DNA of 64,000 bases from Winogradskyella sp. J14-2 (GCF_001971725.1 NZ_CP019388.1:3056501-3120500); one strand, 5' to 3'. Shown: positions 1-8,991, counted from the first letter of the stretch. Translations and numbers: made by a program. The notes: generated from the letters alone by a model not told the origin.

Positions 1-174
1 TTTTACATTTTAGGTGGTATTTTTATGTTAGTGTCTTTCATCATTTTTTCTACTATAGCTTTATTGGCAGGACAAATTAAATCTTATACCTTAAAACATA
101 AAAAATCGGGAGTTGTGTTTCAATGGCTGCAGATCGTTGTCTTTATTGGTATAGCTGTATTTATTTTAGTCTGA
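1..174 (+). CDS. C-terminal fragment of a probable LysE/RhtB-type exporter
   Basis: Frame 1 is open from the first base and stops with TGA at 172-174, giving 57 residues of a protein whose start lies outside the window. The fragment has a hydrophobic segment (FYILGGIFMLVSFIIF), a short basic loop and a second hydrophobic segment (VVFQWLQIVVFIGIAVFILV) that runs to the end. A last pair of helices with the pattern L-G-x-x-F-x-x-x-(S/T)-F and W-L-Q resembles the end of LysE/RhtB amino-acid exporters. That family moves amino acids out across the inner membrane. The assignment rests on a short stretch; any small multi-helix transporter is possible. HMG-CoA lyase starts 46 bases downstream on the same strand. 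Confidence 0.5.
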   Translation, partial: FYILGGIFMLVSFIIFSTIALLAGQIKSYTLKHKKSGVVFQWLQIVVFIGIAVFILV

Positions 175-220
175 AAAATGACACTATGAAATCGTTTTCG
201 GAAACCGTATATTTGAGGCA

Positions 221-1084
221 ATGAATACAGCGGTTAAACTTATAGAATGTCCTAGAGATGCCATGCAAGGCATCAAAGATTTTATTCCAACTGAAAAGAA
301 AGTACAATACATACAATCCTTATTAAGGGTTGGTTTTGATACTATTGATTTTGGAAGTTTTGTGTCTCCAAAAGCCATTCCGCAGATGGTAGATACAGCC
401 AAAGTTTTGTCGCTGTTAGATTTATCTGCCACCAAAAGCAAATTACTGGCCATCATTGCAAACACAAGAGGTGCGAATGATGCTTCAATCCATCCTGAAA
501 TTCAGTACTTAGGATTTCCATTTTCAATTTCTGAAAACTTTCAGATGCGTAATACGCACAAAACAATTGCACAATCTGTAGTCACACTTCAAGAAATATT
601 AGAAATTGCAGGTAAAAGTGACAAAGAAGTAGTTGTGTATATTTCTATGGGTTTTGGCAACCCTTATGGCGATCCTTGGAATGTTGATATCGTAGGAGAG
701 TGGACAGAACGCTTAGCAAAAATGGGAGTAAAAATTTTATCGCTAAGTGATACAATAGGAAGCTCTAATCCTGAGAATATTAATTATTTGTTTTCTAACC
801 TTATTCCCAAATATCCTAAAATAGAATTTGGAGCACACTTACACACCACGCCAACTACATGGTTCGAAAAGATAGATGCTGCATACAAAGCTGGTTGCCG
901 TCGTTTTGATGGAGCTATCCAAGGTTTTGGCGGTTGCCCAATGGCAAAGGATGATCTTACAGGTAATATGCCAACCGAAAAAATGTTATCTTATTTTACA
1001 CAACAAAAAGCTCACGACTTAAATGCCATGAGCTTTGAGAGTGCTTATAATGAAGCGACTAAGATATTTTCAAAATACCATTAA
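221..1084 (+). CDS. mvaB: hydroxymethylglutaryl-CoA lyase
   Basis: This 287-residue protein should split 3-hydroxy-3-methylglutaryl-CoA into acetyl-CoA and acetoacetate, the last step of leucine breakdown, in the cytosol. It is a DRE-TIM-type barrel: the N-terminal IECPRDAMQG carries the catalytic Arg-Asp pair, DTIGSSNPENI sits in mid-barrel, GAHLHTTP supplies the metal-binding His-x-His, and FGGCPMAKDDLTGN contains the flexible-loop Cys typical of HMG-CoA lyase rather than of citramalate or isopropylmalate synthases. The length matches bacterial family members (about 285-310 residues). The ATG at 221 is the only in-frame ATG after the TGA at 179. The gene follows the exporter fragment and is followed by a weak hairpin. 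The loop MAKDDLTGN differs from the usual YAPGASGN, so substrate preference is less certain than the fold. Confidence 0.85.
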   Translation: MNTAVKLIECPRDAMQGIKDFIPTEKKVQYIQSLLRVGFDTIDFGSFVSPKAIPQMVDTAKVLSLLDLSATKSKLLAIIANTRGANDASIHPEIQYLGFPFSISENFQMRNTHKTIAQSVVTLQEILEIAGKSDKEVVVYISMGFGNPYGDPWNVDIVGEWTERLAKMGVKILSLSDTIGSSNPENINYLFSNLIPKYPKIEFGAHLHTTPTTWFEKIDAAYKAGCRRFDGAIQGFGGCPMAKDDLTGNMPTEKMLSYFTQQKAHDLNAMSFESAYNEATKIFSKYH

Positions 1085-1086
1085 AT

Positions 1087-1121
1087 AAAAAAGCGCTACT
1101 CTAATAAAGCAACGCCTTTTA
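1087..1121 (+). terminator. weak hairpin after mvaB
   Basis: AAAAAGCG (about 1088-1095) can pair with CGCCTTTT (1113-1120), with one mismatch and a long loop. It lies just after the mvaB stop and ends in a T run. The stem is imperfect, so a role as intrinsic terminator is only plausible. Confidence 0.4.
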
Positions 1122-1146
1122 ACAATCAACCAATTAAAAAAATTAA

Positions 1147-3378
1147 TTAAAATCTAAATTCAAATCCTAGACTTCCACCAAAAGGATGTCCTGGCCTTAA
1201 TCCTGCTGGTACTCTAGATACAGCATAAGTTTCGTCTAAAAGGTTAATGATATTTCCCGTTAGACTTAAGGTTTTAGAGAGATGGTATTTTCCAGAAAAA
1301 TCGATAATAAAGCTCGATGCTACTTTTTCATCATTTGGTATAGTACCAGTACCAGCCAATGTTCTAAACTCACCATTGTACCGACCACTTAAATTTAACT
1401 CGTATTTTGCATGCTCTAATGATATAGAGGTGTTAAATTGGTGCATTGGTATATATGGTAATTGATCACCTTCATTTACTTCGCCCCATAAATCATTACT
1501 ACTTCCAAAACTATTTAAAAACTCCGTATGTGTAAATGTATAAGCAAAGGTTACAGGTAATTTAAAACTGCTGTTGTTCTTAAGCACTTCATAATTCAAT
1601 AATAACTCAAGGCCGCTAACTGCGACTTCACCTGCGTTAAACTGGTCTAAAGATCCGGTCCCTCCTGTGGCTGCTAAATCACTGCCCAAAAGATTGGAGT
1701 AATCGTTGTAGAAACCAACTACCTCACCACGGATACCACCAATTGTAAACCTTGAACCAAGCTCATAATTTATACTTTCTTCAGATTCTTCGCCTACAGA
1801 ACTTCCTGGAGGTGAAAACCCTTTGTGCACACCGCCAAAAACAGAAATATTGTTAGAAAAGGAATAATTAAAGCCCATTCCTGGAATAAAAATATCTACT
1901 TTATTTTCTCTAAATGCCAATTCAGAACCTGTTCTATTAGGGTCATTATTACCAAAGTTTTCACGTTGCAATACAATATTTTCATAGCGTAAACCTGGTG
2001 TTAGGGTTAGGTTATTGTATTTTAGTTTATACATGGCATAAGCAGCAAAGGCTGTTGCGCTGCTAATTCGATTACCCTGAGCACCTCTTGGACCTAAGGA
2101 TGTTCTCGTCATTTCTTGGTTGATTATGCTATAACCATCTTCCCATTGAAAACGGTCTTCCTCATCATAGTGATAGCGCACACCAACTTCTATATCATGA
2201 AACGTGTTTTCACCATACCAATGGTAATCAAACTTTGTTTGTAGACCTTTAGAATAATATACACGGTTATTTGCTTTTAAAAGAAGCGCATCTGCCGCAG
2301 AATCAACCTCTCCGCGTACAATTGCCATGTGGTCTGCAAATGTTGTCGGATCAGAAACTACTGTTGCTATACGTTGAGCATCACCATTAAAGACAACGTC
2401 ATCTAATTTAAACCAATTTCGCGAAAACTTATTGTAATATCCATTAGTTGTAAGTCTAACGTTTTTACTAAAATCTAAAGTATGGGTAAGCATTAATTGC
2501 AATTGTTGAGCTGTCATCCTATCGTCTTGTGATGCAGCATATCTACTGTAAGGTGCTAGGTCAAAGTCTTCTTCGGTTAACCCTAAGTACGTTTCATTAG
2601 AGCGCTCATCATAGTAGTGAAATTTAGTTTCTAAGGCTTGTTTTAATCTGGCATCCTTATTACTATTAATTTTGAATTTTGCGGTTACTTCATTAATATC
2701 AAACCCTGTATTACTGTCGTCTGGTAGATTTTTGAATCCGTCAGAGCCAAAATTTAAATATTCAACTAAATAGCCAAAATTCTCTTTGCGGTCACCAACT
2801 CTAGCCAATAATTGCTGAGTGTTAAAAAGACCGTAGCTTGCCCTTACTTCGCCATTTAATTTATTAGGAATTTGAGCAGATATCATGTTAATGGCACCAC
2901 CTGTTGTAAAAGGACCAAACTGTACCTGACTACTACCTTTTAAAATTTCAACAGCCTCCATGCGCCCAACAGACGGAAAGTAGTAGGCAGCAGGCGCGCT
3001 GTAGGGAGCTGGTGCTATAAGTACACCATCTTCCATTAACGATATTTTAGCACTTCGTTGAGGAGATGTTCCTCTAAGACTTATATTTGGGCGTAATCCA
3101 AAACCATCTTCCTCGTAGAAGGTAACACCTGGTACAGATCTTAGCGCTCGATTAATATCTGTGTAATTAAATTTCTTTAACTCTTTAGGCGATATGTAGT
3201 AGGCAGAACCAGTGCGATGTCTTGCTACATATTTACTACCAAAAATCTGATTAGAATTAATAATAACTTCATCTAATTTTTGAATGGAATCAAGAGGTTT
3301 TTCTTGTCTTTCTTTGTTTTGTGCATTTAATAAAATACTTGTAAAACCAAGTATTGATAGAGCTAATTTTAATTTCAT
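1147..3378 (-). CDS. TonB-dependent receptor, ferric dicitrate (FecA) type
   Basis: This 743-residue outer membrane receptor probably imports a ferric chelate powered by TonB. It begins with a signal peptide (MKLKLALSILGFTSILLNAQ). A plug domain follows at about residues 30-180: RALRSVPGVTFYEEDGFGLRPNISLRGT, SAKISLMEDGVLIAPAPYSAP and VEILKGSSQVQFG match the FecA subgroup, whose plug has the APYSAPAAYYFP-type stretch. The rest is beta-barrel ending in Phe (SLGFEFRF), as outer membrane proteins do. It lacks the N-terminal carboxypeptidase-like domain and any FecA signalling domain, and no sigma/anti-sigma FecIR pair is adjacent, so it is probably not a transducing receptor. A good promoter lies 40-70 bases upstream. 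Substrate is inferred only from plug resemblance; citrate, another siderophore or another metal chelate are all possible. Confidence 0.85.
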   Translation of the reverse strand: MKLKLALSILGFTSILLNAQNKERQEKPLDSIQKLDEVIINSNQIFGSKYVARHRTGSAYYISPKELKKFNYTDINRALRSVPGVTFYEEDGFGLRPNISLRGTSPQRSAKISLMEDGVLIAPAPYSAPAAYYFPSVGRMEAVEILKGSSQVQFGPFTTGGAINMISAQIPNKLNGEVRASYGLFNTQQLLARVGDRKENFGYLVEYLNFGSDGFKNLPDDSNTGFDINEVTAKFKINSNKDARLKQALETKFHYYDERSNETYLGLTEEDFDLAPYSRYAASQDDRMTAQQLQLMLTHTLDFSKNVRLTTNGYYNKFSRNWFKLDDVVFNGDAQRIATVVSDPTTFADHMAIVRGEVDSAADALLLKANNRVYYSKGLQTKFDYHWYGENTFHDIEVGVRYHYDEEDRFQWEDGYSIINQEMTRTSLGPRGAQGNRISSATAFAAYAMYKLKYNNLTLTPGLRYENIVLQRENFGNNDPNRTGSELAFRENKVDIFIPGMGFNYSFSNNISVFGGVHKGFSPPGSSVGEESEESINYELGSRFTIGGIRGEVVGFYNDYSNLLGSDLAATGGTGSLDQFNAGEVAVSGLELLLNYEVLKNNSSFKLPVTFAYTFTHTEFLNSFGSSNDLWGEVNEGDQLPYIPMHQFNTSISLEHAKYELNLSGRYNGEFRTLAGTGTIPNDEKVASSFIIDFSGKYHLSKTLSLTGNIINLLDETYAVSRVPAGLRPGHPFGGSLGFEFRF

Positions 3379-3416
3379 TTATTTAGACTTATTAAATATA
3401 GGTTGTTAATCTGGCG

Positions 3417-3447
3417 CAAAATTACAACCTGTTTTTATTTTTTCAAA
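3417..3447 (-). promoter_or_regulatory. promoter of the FecA-like receptor gene
   Basis: Read on the minus strand, TTTG (3447-3444) is followed after 19 bases by TAATTTTG (3424-3417), an exact match to the Bacteroidetes -33 TTTG and -7 TAnnTTTG elements. The predicted transcript starts near 3412 and leaves a leader of about 35 bases before the ATG at 3378. Confidence 0.7.
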
Positions 3448-3552
3448 CTTTATTTAGAATAAATAAAAATAAAATAATCATAAGTATTGATAAACAGTTT
3501 CTTAAGAAGGATCACTTTTTCTATATAAATTTTATTTAACTGTAAGTTGACA

Positions 3553-3581
3553 TTTGCTCATTGAAAAAAACTGTATATTTG
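3553..3581 (+). promoter_or_regulatory. guaB promoter
   Basis: TTTG (3553-3556), a 17-base spacer and TATATTTG (3574-3581) match the Bacteroidetes consensus. Transcription should begin near 3586. This excludes the upstream in-frame ATG at 3583, which lies at the promoter, and supports the ATG at 3607 as the start of guaB. Confidence 0.75.
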
Positions 3582-3606
3582 CATGCAATTATATCTTAAT
3601 TGCATT

Positions 3607-5076
3607 ATGACAGCACACGAAAACAAAATCTTAGGTGAGGGTCTTACCTATGATGACGTCCTTTTAGTTCCAGCTTTTTCTGAAGTTCTTCCTCGCGAAG
3701 TAAATATTGAAACAAAATTCACAAGAAATATTACCATTAATATCCCTGTAATATCCGCAGCAATGGATACTGTTACAGAGAGTAGAATGGCTATTGCAAT
3801 GGCTCGCGAAGGTGGTATTGGTGTGCTTCATAAAAATATGACTATTGAGCAGCAGGCGACCAAGGTAAGACGTGTAAAGCGTGCTGAAAGTGGCATGATT
3901 ATAGACCCGGTTACATTAACGACTCAAGCTACAGTAGCTGATGCCAAAAATGCTATGAAAGAGCATAGCATTGGCGGTATTCCTATTGTTGATTTCAACG
4001 GAAACTTAAAGGGAATTGTTACCAACCGTGATTTACGTTTTGAGCACAATAATGACAGACCTATTGTTGAAGTGATGACTGGTGAAAATTTGGTGACAGC
4101 ACCTGTTGGTACCTCATTGAAAGATGCCGAAGCTATTCTACAAGAAAATAAAATTGAGAAATTACTCATTGTTGAAGGCGATAAACTCGCTGGTTTAATA
4201 ACGTTTAGAGATATTACTAAAGTAACACAAAAGCCAATTGCCAATAAGGATTCTTACGGTAGGTTACGTGTTGCGGCTGCTATTGGAGTTACGGTAGATG
4301 CTATAGATAGAGCCGAAGCATTGGTAAATGCAAGTGTAGATGCCGTTGTTATTGATACAGCTCATGGACATACTAAAGGTGTGGTATCGGTTTTAAAAGA
4401 AATAAAATCTAAGTTTCCAAATCTCGAGGTTATCGTTGGAAACATTGCTACAGCAGAAGCCGCTAAATACTTGGTTGAAGCTGGTGCAGATGCTGTTAAA
4501 GTGGGTATTGGTCCAGGTTCTATTTGTACAACACGTGTGGTTGCTGGCGTTGGATTTCCGCAGTTCTCAGCTGTTCTAGAGGTTGCCGCAGCTATCAAAG
4601 GTTCTGGTGTACCTGTAATTGCAGATGGTGGAATTCGTTATACTGGCGATATACCAAAAGCTATTGCTGCTGGTGCTGATACGGTAATGTTAGGGTCATT
4701 GCTTGCAGGAACTAAAGAGAGTCCTGGTGAGACCATTATTTATGAAGGTCGTAAGTTTAAATCGTATCGTGGAATGGGTTCTGTTGAAGCTATGAAACAA
4801 GGTAGTAAGGATCGTTATTTCCAAGATGTTGAAGACGATATTAAGAAATTAGTGCCAGAAGGTATTGTTGGTCGTGTACCATACAAAGGCGAATTGTACG
4901 AAAGTATTCATCAATTTGTCGGCGGACTAAGAGCCGGAATGGGTTATTGTGGCGCAAAAGATATTGCAACCTTAAAAGAAACAGGCAGATTTGTAAAAAT
5001 CACTGCCAGTGGAATCCACGAAAGTCATCCACACGATGTAACGATTACCAAGGAAGCACCTAACTATTCTAGATAG
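3607..5076 (+). CDS. guaB: IMP dehydrogenase
   Basis: This 489-residue enzyme oxidises IMP to XMP with NAD+, the committed step of GTP synthesis, in the cytosol. The N-terminal barrel strand [14 protein letters not shown] and [10 protein letters not shown] are hallmark IMPDH sequences. A Bateman module of two CBS domains is inserted at about residues 95-210 ([32 protein letters not shown]). The barrel resumes with the catalytic loop GPGSICTTR, whose Cys307 forms the thioimidate; GGIRYTGD and the flap RYFQ follow. The start was moved from the ATG at 3583 to 3607 because the -7 box ends at 3581 and [17 protein letters not shown] fits the usual family N-terminus. The gene is a single transcription unit, convergent with the esterase lipoprotein gene 19 bases beyond its stop, with no obvious terminator between them. 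Confidence 0.97.
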   Translation: MTAHENKILGEGLTYDDVLLVPAFSEVLPREVNIETKFTRNITINIPVISAAMDTVTESRMAIAMAREGGIGVLHKNMTIEQQATKVRRVKRAESGMIIDPVTLTTQATVADAKNAMKEHSIGGIPIVDFNGNLKGIVTNRDLRFEHNNDRPIVEVMTGENLVTAPVGTSLKDAEAILQENKIEKLLIVEGDKLAGLITFRDITKVTQKPIANKDSYGRLRVAAAIGVTVDAIDRAEALVNASVDAVVIDTAHGHTKGVVSVLKEIKSKFPNLEVIVGNIATAEAAKYLVEAGADAVKVGIGPGSICTTRVVAGVGFPQFSAVLEVAAAIKGSGVPVIADGGIRYTGDIPKAIAAGADTVMLGSLLAGTKESPGETIIYEGRKFKSYRGMGSVEAMKQGSKDRYFQDVEDDIKKLVPEGIVGRVPYKGELYESIHQFVGGLRAGMGYCGAKDIATLKETGRFVKITASGIHESHPHDVTITKEAPNYSR

Positions 5077-5095
5077 GATATTTATAAATTTTGTT

Positions 5096-5908
5096 TTAGT
5101 CATTTAAGGTCCAAATAAGCGCTTTCTCTTTAGTTGCTCTAAAAATAGTGCTATGTTCCTCGTTAGGCTCATCAGAGTACTTCCAAGTTAAATTTGATGG
5201 TGCATCGTTCTGCAATGCCATTTCAACTTTTTTGGTGTATTGCGAAATATCTTCTGTATTTGAGCCTGCAAACCATAGTTTTATGTCTTTTTCAGGAAGT
5301 TTGGTTAAAAGCGTATTTGCATTATTAGCTAAGTAATTGTTGTTCCACCAAAGCGAAGGATCCATAGCAATGTAAAAATCAAAAGTTTCTGGCTTTGTAA
5401 AAAAGGTTTCCATAACAAACAGTCCAGCAAGAGATTCTCCAATAATACCTTTTTTAGCTTTTGTTCTGTATCTGCTATTAATTTTTGGTGTTAATTCTTC
5501 AGAGATAAAAGCTCTAAAATCTTTTGCTCCATCTGTAATTGGGCAATATTGTTTATCGTCTTCGGCTTCAGAAGAACCCGTTAAATCTCTTCCCCTTTCA
5601 GTGTTTTCTATGCCAACTAAAATAAAAGGTGGTATTTTATTTTCTTCTAACAATTTAGCCAATGTATTGGCAATATGTGGAAAATCTTCCTTAATACCTC
5701 CATCTGGCATGTAAAGTACCGGGAAATGTTCTTTAGAGTTTTTGTAATTCTGTGGTGTCCAGATATTAATAACGCGATCTTCATTGACATACTTAGATGT
5801 TATTGTTAAGCTGTCGTGTTCTGGTATTGGGTCGTTATATATTGCACCTTGATTTTTACAACTTATAGATAGTATAACAAAAGCGGTTATTATAATTATT
5901 TTTTTCAT
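5096..5908 (-). CDS. lipoprotein esterase (Esterase D / IroE-like alpha/beta hydrolase)
   Basis: This 270-residue protein has a lipoprotein signal, MKKIIIITAFVILSISCKNQ, with the lipobox Cys following LSIS, so it should be anchored in the periplasm or outer membrane. The rest is a putative-esterase alpha/beta hydrolase: FPVLYMPDGG is the typical strand before the oxyanion hole, GIIGESLAGLFVME holds the nucleophile elbow (Gly-Glu-Ser-Leu-Ala-Gly), and the C-terminal NEEHSTIFR carries the likely catalytic His. The family includes siderophore esterases (Fes/IroE) and S-formylglutathione hydrolase-like enzymes; the true substrate is unknown. An in-frame upstream start at 5947 would add 13 polar residues before the signal peptide and is unlikely. 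The gene follows a small lipoprotein gene by 25 bases, so the two are probably one operon. Confidence 0.8.
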   Translation of the reverse strand: MKKIIIITAFVILSISCKNQGAIYNDPIPEHDSLTITSKYVNEDRVINIWTPQNYKNSKEHFPVLYMPDGGIKEDFPHIANTLAKLLEENKIPPFILVGIENTERGRDLTGSSEAEDDKQYCPITDGAKDFRAFISEELTPKINSRYRTKAKKGIIGESLAGLFVMETFFTKPETFDFYIAMDPSLWWNNNYLANNANTLLTKLPEKDIKLWFAGSNTEDISQYTKKVEMALQNDAPSNLTWKYSDEPNEEHSTIFRATKEKALIWTLND

Positions 5909-5933
5909 TAGTACAGGTTTATTGTTCGATAAA

Positions 5934-6551
5934 CTAATATTGATCAAATTTAGAATTTAGCCAAGCTTCTAACATCTCATTTTTATCTTCCTCGTTGTTG
6001 TAGTTGATGTTAACACCAAAATCAAATCCGTTAATCAACCTGCCATACATACGTTGGTTAAGGAGCACATCTCCATTAGGCTTGTAAAGTGTGACGGTAA
6101 AATAATGAAAACTTAAGCCATCTATATTTGCAATTTTTGTGGCTGTAGTATCTGTTTTAATACCTTTTTCGGTATATAAATCATATAGTAATACTTTAAT
6201 TGAGGCATTATTTTCTTCCCATTCACCATCATATTCTACTTTAAAGGGTTCGGATGTGGATTGAAAAACATTAAATCTATTTTTTTGAAAATTCAAAAGT
6301 TGCTTTAACTCGCTATCGTCATATTCTAAACCAGTAGATTCTTTTATGATATCTAGACCTTTTTTAGAACGTCGGTTAAGAACACTTCTATGGGTAACAT
6401 TCCAGCCATTTGGTATATTCATAGTCCAGGCGATTTCGTCGCTATGATACGTGTTTTCGGTTATTTTGCCTTCGTCAATTTGCTTGTTAGGATCAGATTT
6501 GCAAGATGATAATGTGATTAAGATTAATAGGACTACGAGTTTTATTTTCAT
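5934..6551 (-). CDS. hypothetical lipoprotein
   Basis: This 205-residue protein opens with MKIKLVVLLILITLSSCKSD, a clear lipoprotein signal with the lipobox Cys after LSS. The remainder is soluble and mixed alpha/beta with the segment EIAWTMNIPNGWNVTHRS, a pattern seen in PsbP-like/DUF1795-type small lipoproteins, and later GLSFHYFTVTLYKPNGDVLLNQRMYG. No catalytic motif is visible. It sits 25 bases upstream of the esterase lipoprotein, so it is probably the first gene of a two-gene operon, but nothing shows a shared function. The envelope location is well supported and the function is unknown. Confidence 0.75.
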   Translation of the reverse strand: MKIKLVVLLILITLSSCKSDPNKQIDEGKITENTYHSDEIAWTMNIPNGWNVTHRSVLNRRSKKGLDIIKESTGLEYDDSELKQLLNFQKNRFNVFQSTSEPFKVEYDGEWEENNASIKVLLYDLYTEKGIKTDTTATKIANIDGLSFHYFTVTLYKPNGDVLLNQRMYGRLINGFDFGVNINYNNEEDKNEMLEAWLNSKFDQY

Positions 6552-6607
6552 GCTTTACGTTGATAGCTAAGTTTAAAATTAGTGAAAACCTACTTAATTT
6601 TTAAATA

Positions 6608-6727
6608 GAACAGTTGTAGAAGTATAAAAAACTGGCCCTCATTGCAGTAGCCAACAAACTATTAAAACAGGCTTTTGCTATTGTGAAATCAGGATTATCG
6701 TATGAATCTAAATATGCTATAAATTAA
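6608..6727 (+). pseudogene. degenerate C-terminus of an IS110-family transposase
   Basis: In the plus strand the codons from 6626 to 6724 read KKLALIAVANKLLKQAFAIV followed by KSGLSYESKYAIN and TAA (6725-6727). This matches the C-terminal end of IS110/IS116/IS902-type transposases (pattern KKxALIAVxNKLLxQxFAIxKSG). Upstream the same frame continues as EQL, then a TAG at 6617-6619, then KYKK, so there is a nonsense codon, and nothing recognisable precedes 6608. No N-terminal DEDD domain is present. It is a fossil of a lost insertion sequence next to an orphan gene. Recognition is from memory of the family pattern. Confidence 0.65.
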
Positions 6728-6823
6728 ATCAATATTTGTTTGGATATCAGCTTAGTACATCCTTGTGGCTAGTTTTTTTCAGTTTTTAAAATATCTCTCA
6801 AGCTTTTTACTTTTCTTAAAACA

Positions 6824-7426
6824 TCAGTTCAATTTTAAAAATTCATCTTTAACTACTTGTTTTAGCATTAATAAATCGGTAGGTGACCAAAATTTTGTCA
6901 AATCAATTTTTGATAATTTATCAACTTTGAAGTCGTCCATCTTCATTGAATTTGCAGGTCTGATTCTTACATCATTGCCCTTTTCATCAGGTGCAGTAAA
7001 TCCATTTTGAATCAATTTTCGATAGTAATTTGAAAGTTCAATTTCAACTTTGTCATTATTCGGATAAATAGGTACTTCAAGTGCCGTGGCTAGACCAAGA
7101 GTGTTTATAACCTCACGTTCAATGTCGGCATCATCGCCTTCGATTACACTATCCAAAAGATGATGATATGATAGTTTTAATTCTTTCGTGTCAAGCATTG
7201 GACAGATATAATGAAAGACAGGAACTCTGTTCTTAATATCAAAGACCAATTCTCTAGTCATTTTCATTAAATCATAATTTGAACTAAAAGGATATTTTTC
7301 TTCTGAATTATTACGACTATTCCTCTTTTCGAGAAATTCTTCGAAATCAGAATCAACTGGACTTTCAAATCCTAGAGGATGTTTTTCCTCTTTTTTCCAT
7401 TTTGAAAGTCTATCTTTTTTCTTCAT
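6824..7426 (-). CDS. hypothetical protein, orphan
   Basis: This 200-residue protein has no recognised family. It has a strongly charged N-terminus (MKKKDRLSKWKKEEKHPLGF), no signal peptide or membrane segment, and is probably cytosolic. The centre contains FHYICPMLDTKELKLSYHHLLD and the C-terminus DLTKFWSPTDLLMLKQVVKDEF. It is flanked by an IS110 remnant on its 3' side and a terminator on its 5' side, so it is a single-gene unit. Its position beside a transposon fossil fits accessory DNA, but codon use does not look strikingly different from the neighbours. Confidence 0.6.
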   Translation of the reverse strand: MKKKDRLSKWKKEEKHPLGFESPVDSDFEEFLEKRNSRNNSEEKYPFSSNYDLMKMTRELVFDIKNRVPVFHYICPMLDTKELKLSYHHLLDSVIEGDDADIEREVINTLGLATALEVPIYPNNDKVEIELSNYYRKLIQNGFTAPDEKGNDVRIRPANSMKMDDFKVDKLSKIDLTKFWSPTDLLMLKQVVKDEFLKLN

Positions 7427-7516
7427 TCGTTAGTTTCTTGGAATTAGTTACACAAATACGATGTAAATATTAACTATATCCACATTATATGTTTTCTGTT
7501 ACAATTTACAGAAAAT

Positions 7517-7550
7517 AAAAACCACTAATAAAGCTATTAGTGGTTTTTTT
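7517..7550 (-). terminator. terminator of the sigma/anti-sigma operon
   Basis: AAAACCACTAATA (about 7518-7530) pairs with TATTAGTGGTTTT (7535-7547) around an AAGC loop. For minus-strand transcripts leaving the anti-sigma gene (stop at 7574) the stem is followed by a T-rich stretch (TTTTTATTTT). The stem is long, perfect and has T runs on both sides. Confidence 0.8.
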
Positions 7551-7573
7551 ATAAATAGTATTCTGTCTTAAAA

Positions 7574-8365
7574 TTACGGAGTAGGCGTTACCACACCAAG
7601 TGTATAAAGTTGTTCCATCGTTGGGCTTTCACTACCACCTGCTGGCTCTAAGGTGATACCAAAGGCCTGGCTTTCGTTGGCATTGGCAATGGTAAATATT
7701 TTATTGTCGTCGGTGTTAAAATCGTCAATAGTACCTAAACTCGTTGGTGTTAATGGGTTTAGTGTTAAAGACCACACTTGCCATACTTTACCTTCTGGTG
7801 CGTTTGGCAGACCTTCACCATCTAAGTAAATGGTATTGTCGGCTTTGTTCCAATACACTTTGGCATAGGTAGAAGCGTAGTCTCCTTGGCCACCTAAAGG
7901 TACCGCAATAACATCCTTGTCTCTAATGGCATCTAACAGATTTTTGGTAGCTGTAAGATCGCCTCTGGCTTCTTCAATCTGTATTTCGAGATATTGCTTT
8001 TCGGTAGAAACGGTTTGTAGCTCTTCTTCAACCTTGTTCTTATTGTTAAGGGTCCATAATAAACCACCAGCAAGTAAAACGGAGGCTGCCCAACCTGTGT
8101 AGGAAATCCAACTAGGTTTTCTTGGTTTTAAGTCTACAACTTTGGTGTCTGTGTTTAATTTTCCTTTAAACGATTCAAAATCTATAGCATGAGGTGATAC
8201 CGCAGCAGTAAGTTTTACGATAGCTGCTTCTATTTCTAAAACTTCTTGTAATATTTCTGGGTGTTGTTGCATAAGCTCATAAACTTCCTGATTTTCTTTT
8301 TCAGAAAGCTTACCAGCTACGTAAAGCTCTAAAATACCCGATTCTATGTATGCTTTTATATCCAT
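7574..8365 (-). CDS. RskA-like anti-sigma factor
   Basis: This 263-residue protein is the likely membrane anti-sigma factor for the ECF sigma factor one base upstream. The N-terminal cytoplasmic part (about residues 1-90) includes YIESGILELYVAGKLSEKENQEVYEL, the sigma-binding anti-sigma-K fold. A single membrane helix lies near 92-110 (ISYTGWAASVLLAGGLLWTL), followed by a coiled-coil-like segment and a periplasmic RskA C-terminal domain with VYWNKADNTIYLDGEGLPNAPEGKVWQVW and FGITLEPAGGSESPT. The Gly-Gly-Ser-Glu-Ser-Pro-Thr motif near the end is typical of that domain. In the family, regulated cleavage of the membrane protein frees the sigma factor. The stop of the sigma gene and the start here are one base apart, implying translational coupling. 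Confidence 0.85.
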   Translation of the reverse strand: MDIKAYIESGILELYVAGKLSEKENQEVYELMQQHPEILQEVLEIEAAIVKLTAAVSPHAIDFESFKGKLNTDTKVVDLKPRKPSWISYTGWAASVLLAGGLLWTLNNKNKVEEELQTVSTEKQYLEIQIEEARGDLTATKNLLDAIRDKDVIAVPLGGQGDYASTYAKVYWNKADNTIYLDGEGLPNAPEGKVWQVWSLTLNPLTPTSLGTIDDFNTDDNKIFTIANANESQAFGITLEPAGGSESPTMEQLYTLGVVTPTP

Positions 8366-8366
8366 A

Positions 8367-8897
8367 TTACAATACCATATCCCTTAATTGCTGAATACAG
8401 TTTCTATTTCTTGTTTTTACTGTGCCAATTGGCATATTTAACTCTTCTGAAGCTTCTTTTTGAGTAAATCCTTTAAAGTACAATAGTTCTATAACTTCTT
8501 TACATTTTTTACCTAGGCTAGTTACAAACTTTTTTATTCCGATAGCATCTGTGCTGTTATCTAAATTATCGTTGCTTGTTATTATATCTACGAAATAATC
8601 TGAGTTGAGGTTTTGCTTGGATTGTTTAAAGGCCTTAGACCGTGTTACATCTATAGCTGCGTTGCGTGCTATATTAAGTATCCACGTAAAAAAACGCCCT
8701 TTTTTTGAAGAATAGGTATCCGCCTTGTGCCATGCCTTTATAAAGACATCTTGCATAATTTCGTCGGCAATATCAGCATCTTTTACGATGTTATAAACTA
8801 CACCATGTATGCTATCACTATACATCTCGTATAGTTTTTTGAACGCAACTTGGTTTTTAGACTGAAACTGCTGTACTAATGTTTCTAATTCCGTCAT
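8367..8897 (-). CDS. ECF-type RNA polymerase sigma factor
   Basis: This 176-residue sigma-70 family protein has region 2 at about residues 15-80 (FKKLYEMYSDSIHGVVYNIV, ADEIMQDVFIKAW, GRFFTWILNIARNAAID) and region 4 near the end (LLYFKGFTQKEASEELNMPIGTVKTR). It is of the type usually paired with RskA-like anti-sigma factors (SigK-like). The start at 8897 (MTELETLVQQFQ) is preferred to the one at 8927, because the first ten extra residues are outside the family's usual length. The anti-sigma gene follows after one base. sodC lies 94 bases upstream on the same strand and may be in the same transcription unit, suggesting a response to oxidative or envelope stress. Confidence 0.9.
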   Translation of the reverse strand: MTELETLVQQFQSKNQVAFKKLYEMYSDSIHGVVYNIVKDADIADEIMQDVFIKAWHKADTYSSKKGRFFTWILNIARNAAIDVTRSKAFKQSKQNLNSDYFVDIITSNDNLDNSTDAIGIKKFVTSLGKKCKEVIELLYFKGFTQKEASEELNMPIGTVKTRNRNCIQQLRDMVL

Positions 8898-8991
8898 ATG
8901 TGACTTGATTAGAGTTTTTGCAGACAAGGGGAAGTATTAGCACTGCAATAGCTCTAGCTATTTTATGGTTAGTGTTTGTTTTTATTAATTA

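Noticed and set aside
3583..3606. Upstream ATG of guaB adding eight residues
   Set aside because: It lies two bases after the -7 box, before or at the transcription start, and the extra residues do not match the family.
3379..3606. Purine riboswitch upstream of guaB
   Set aside because: The predicted leader is only about 20 bases, too short for an aptamer.
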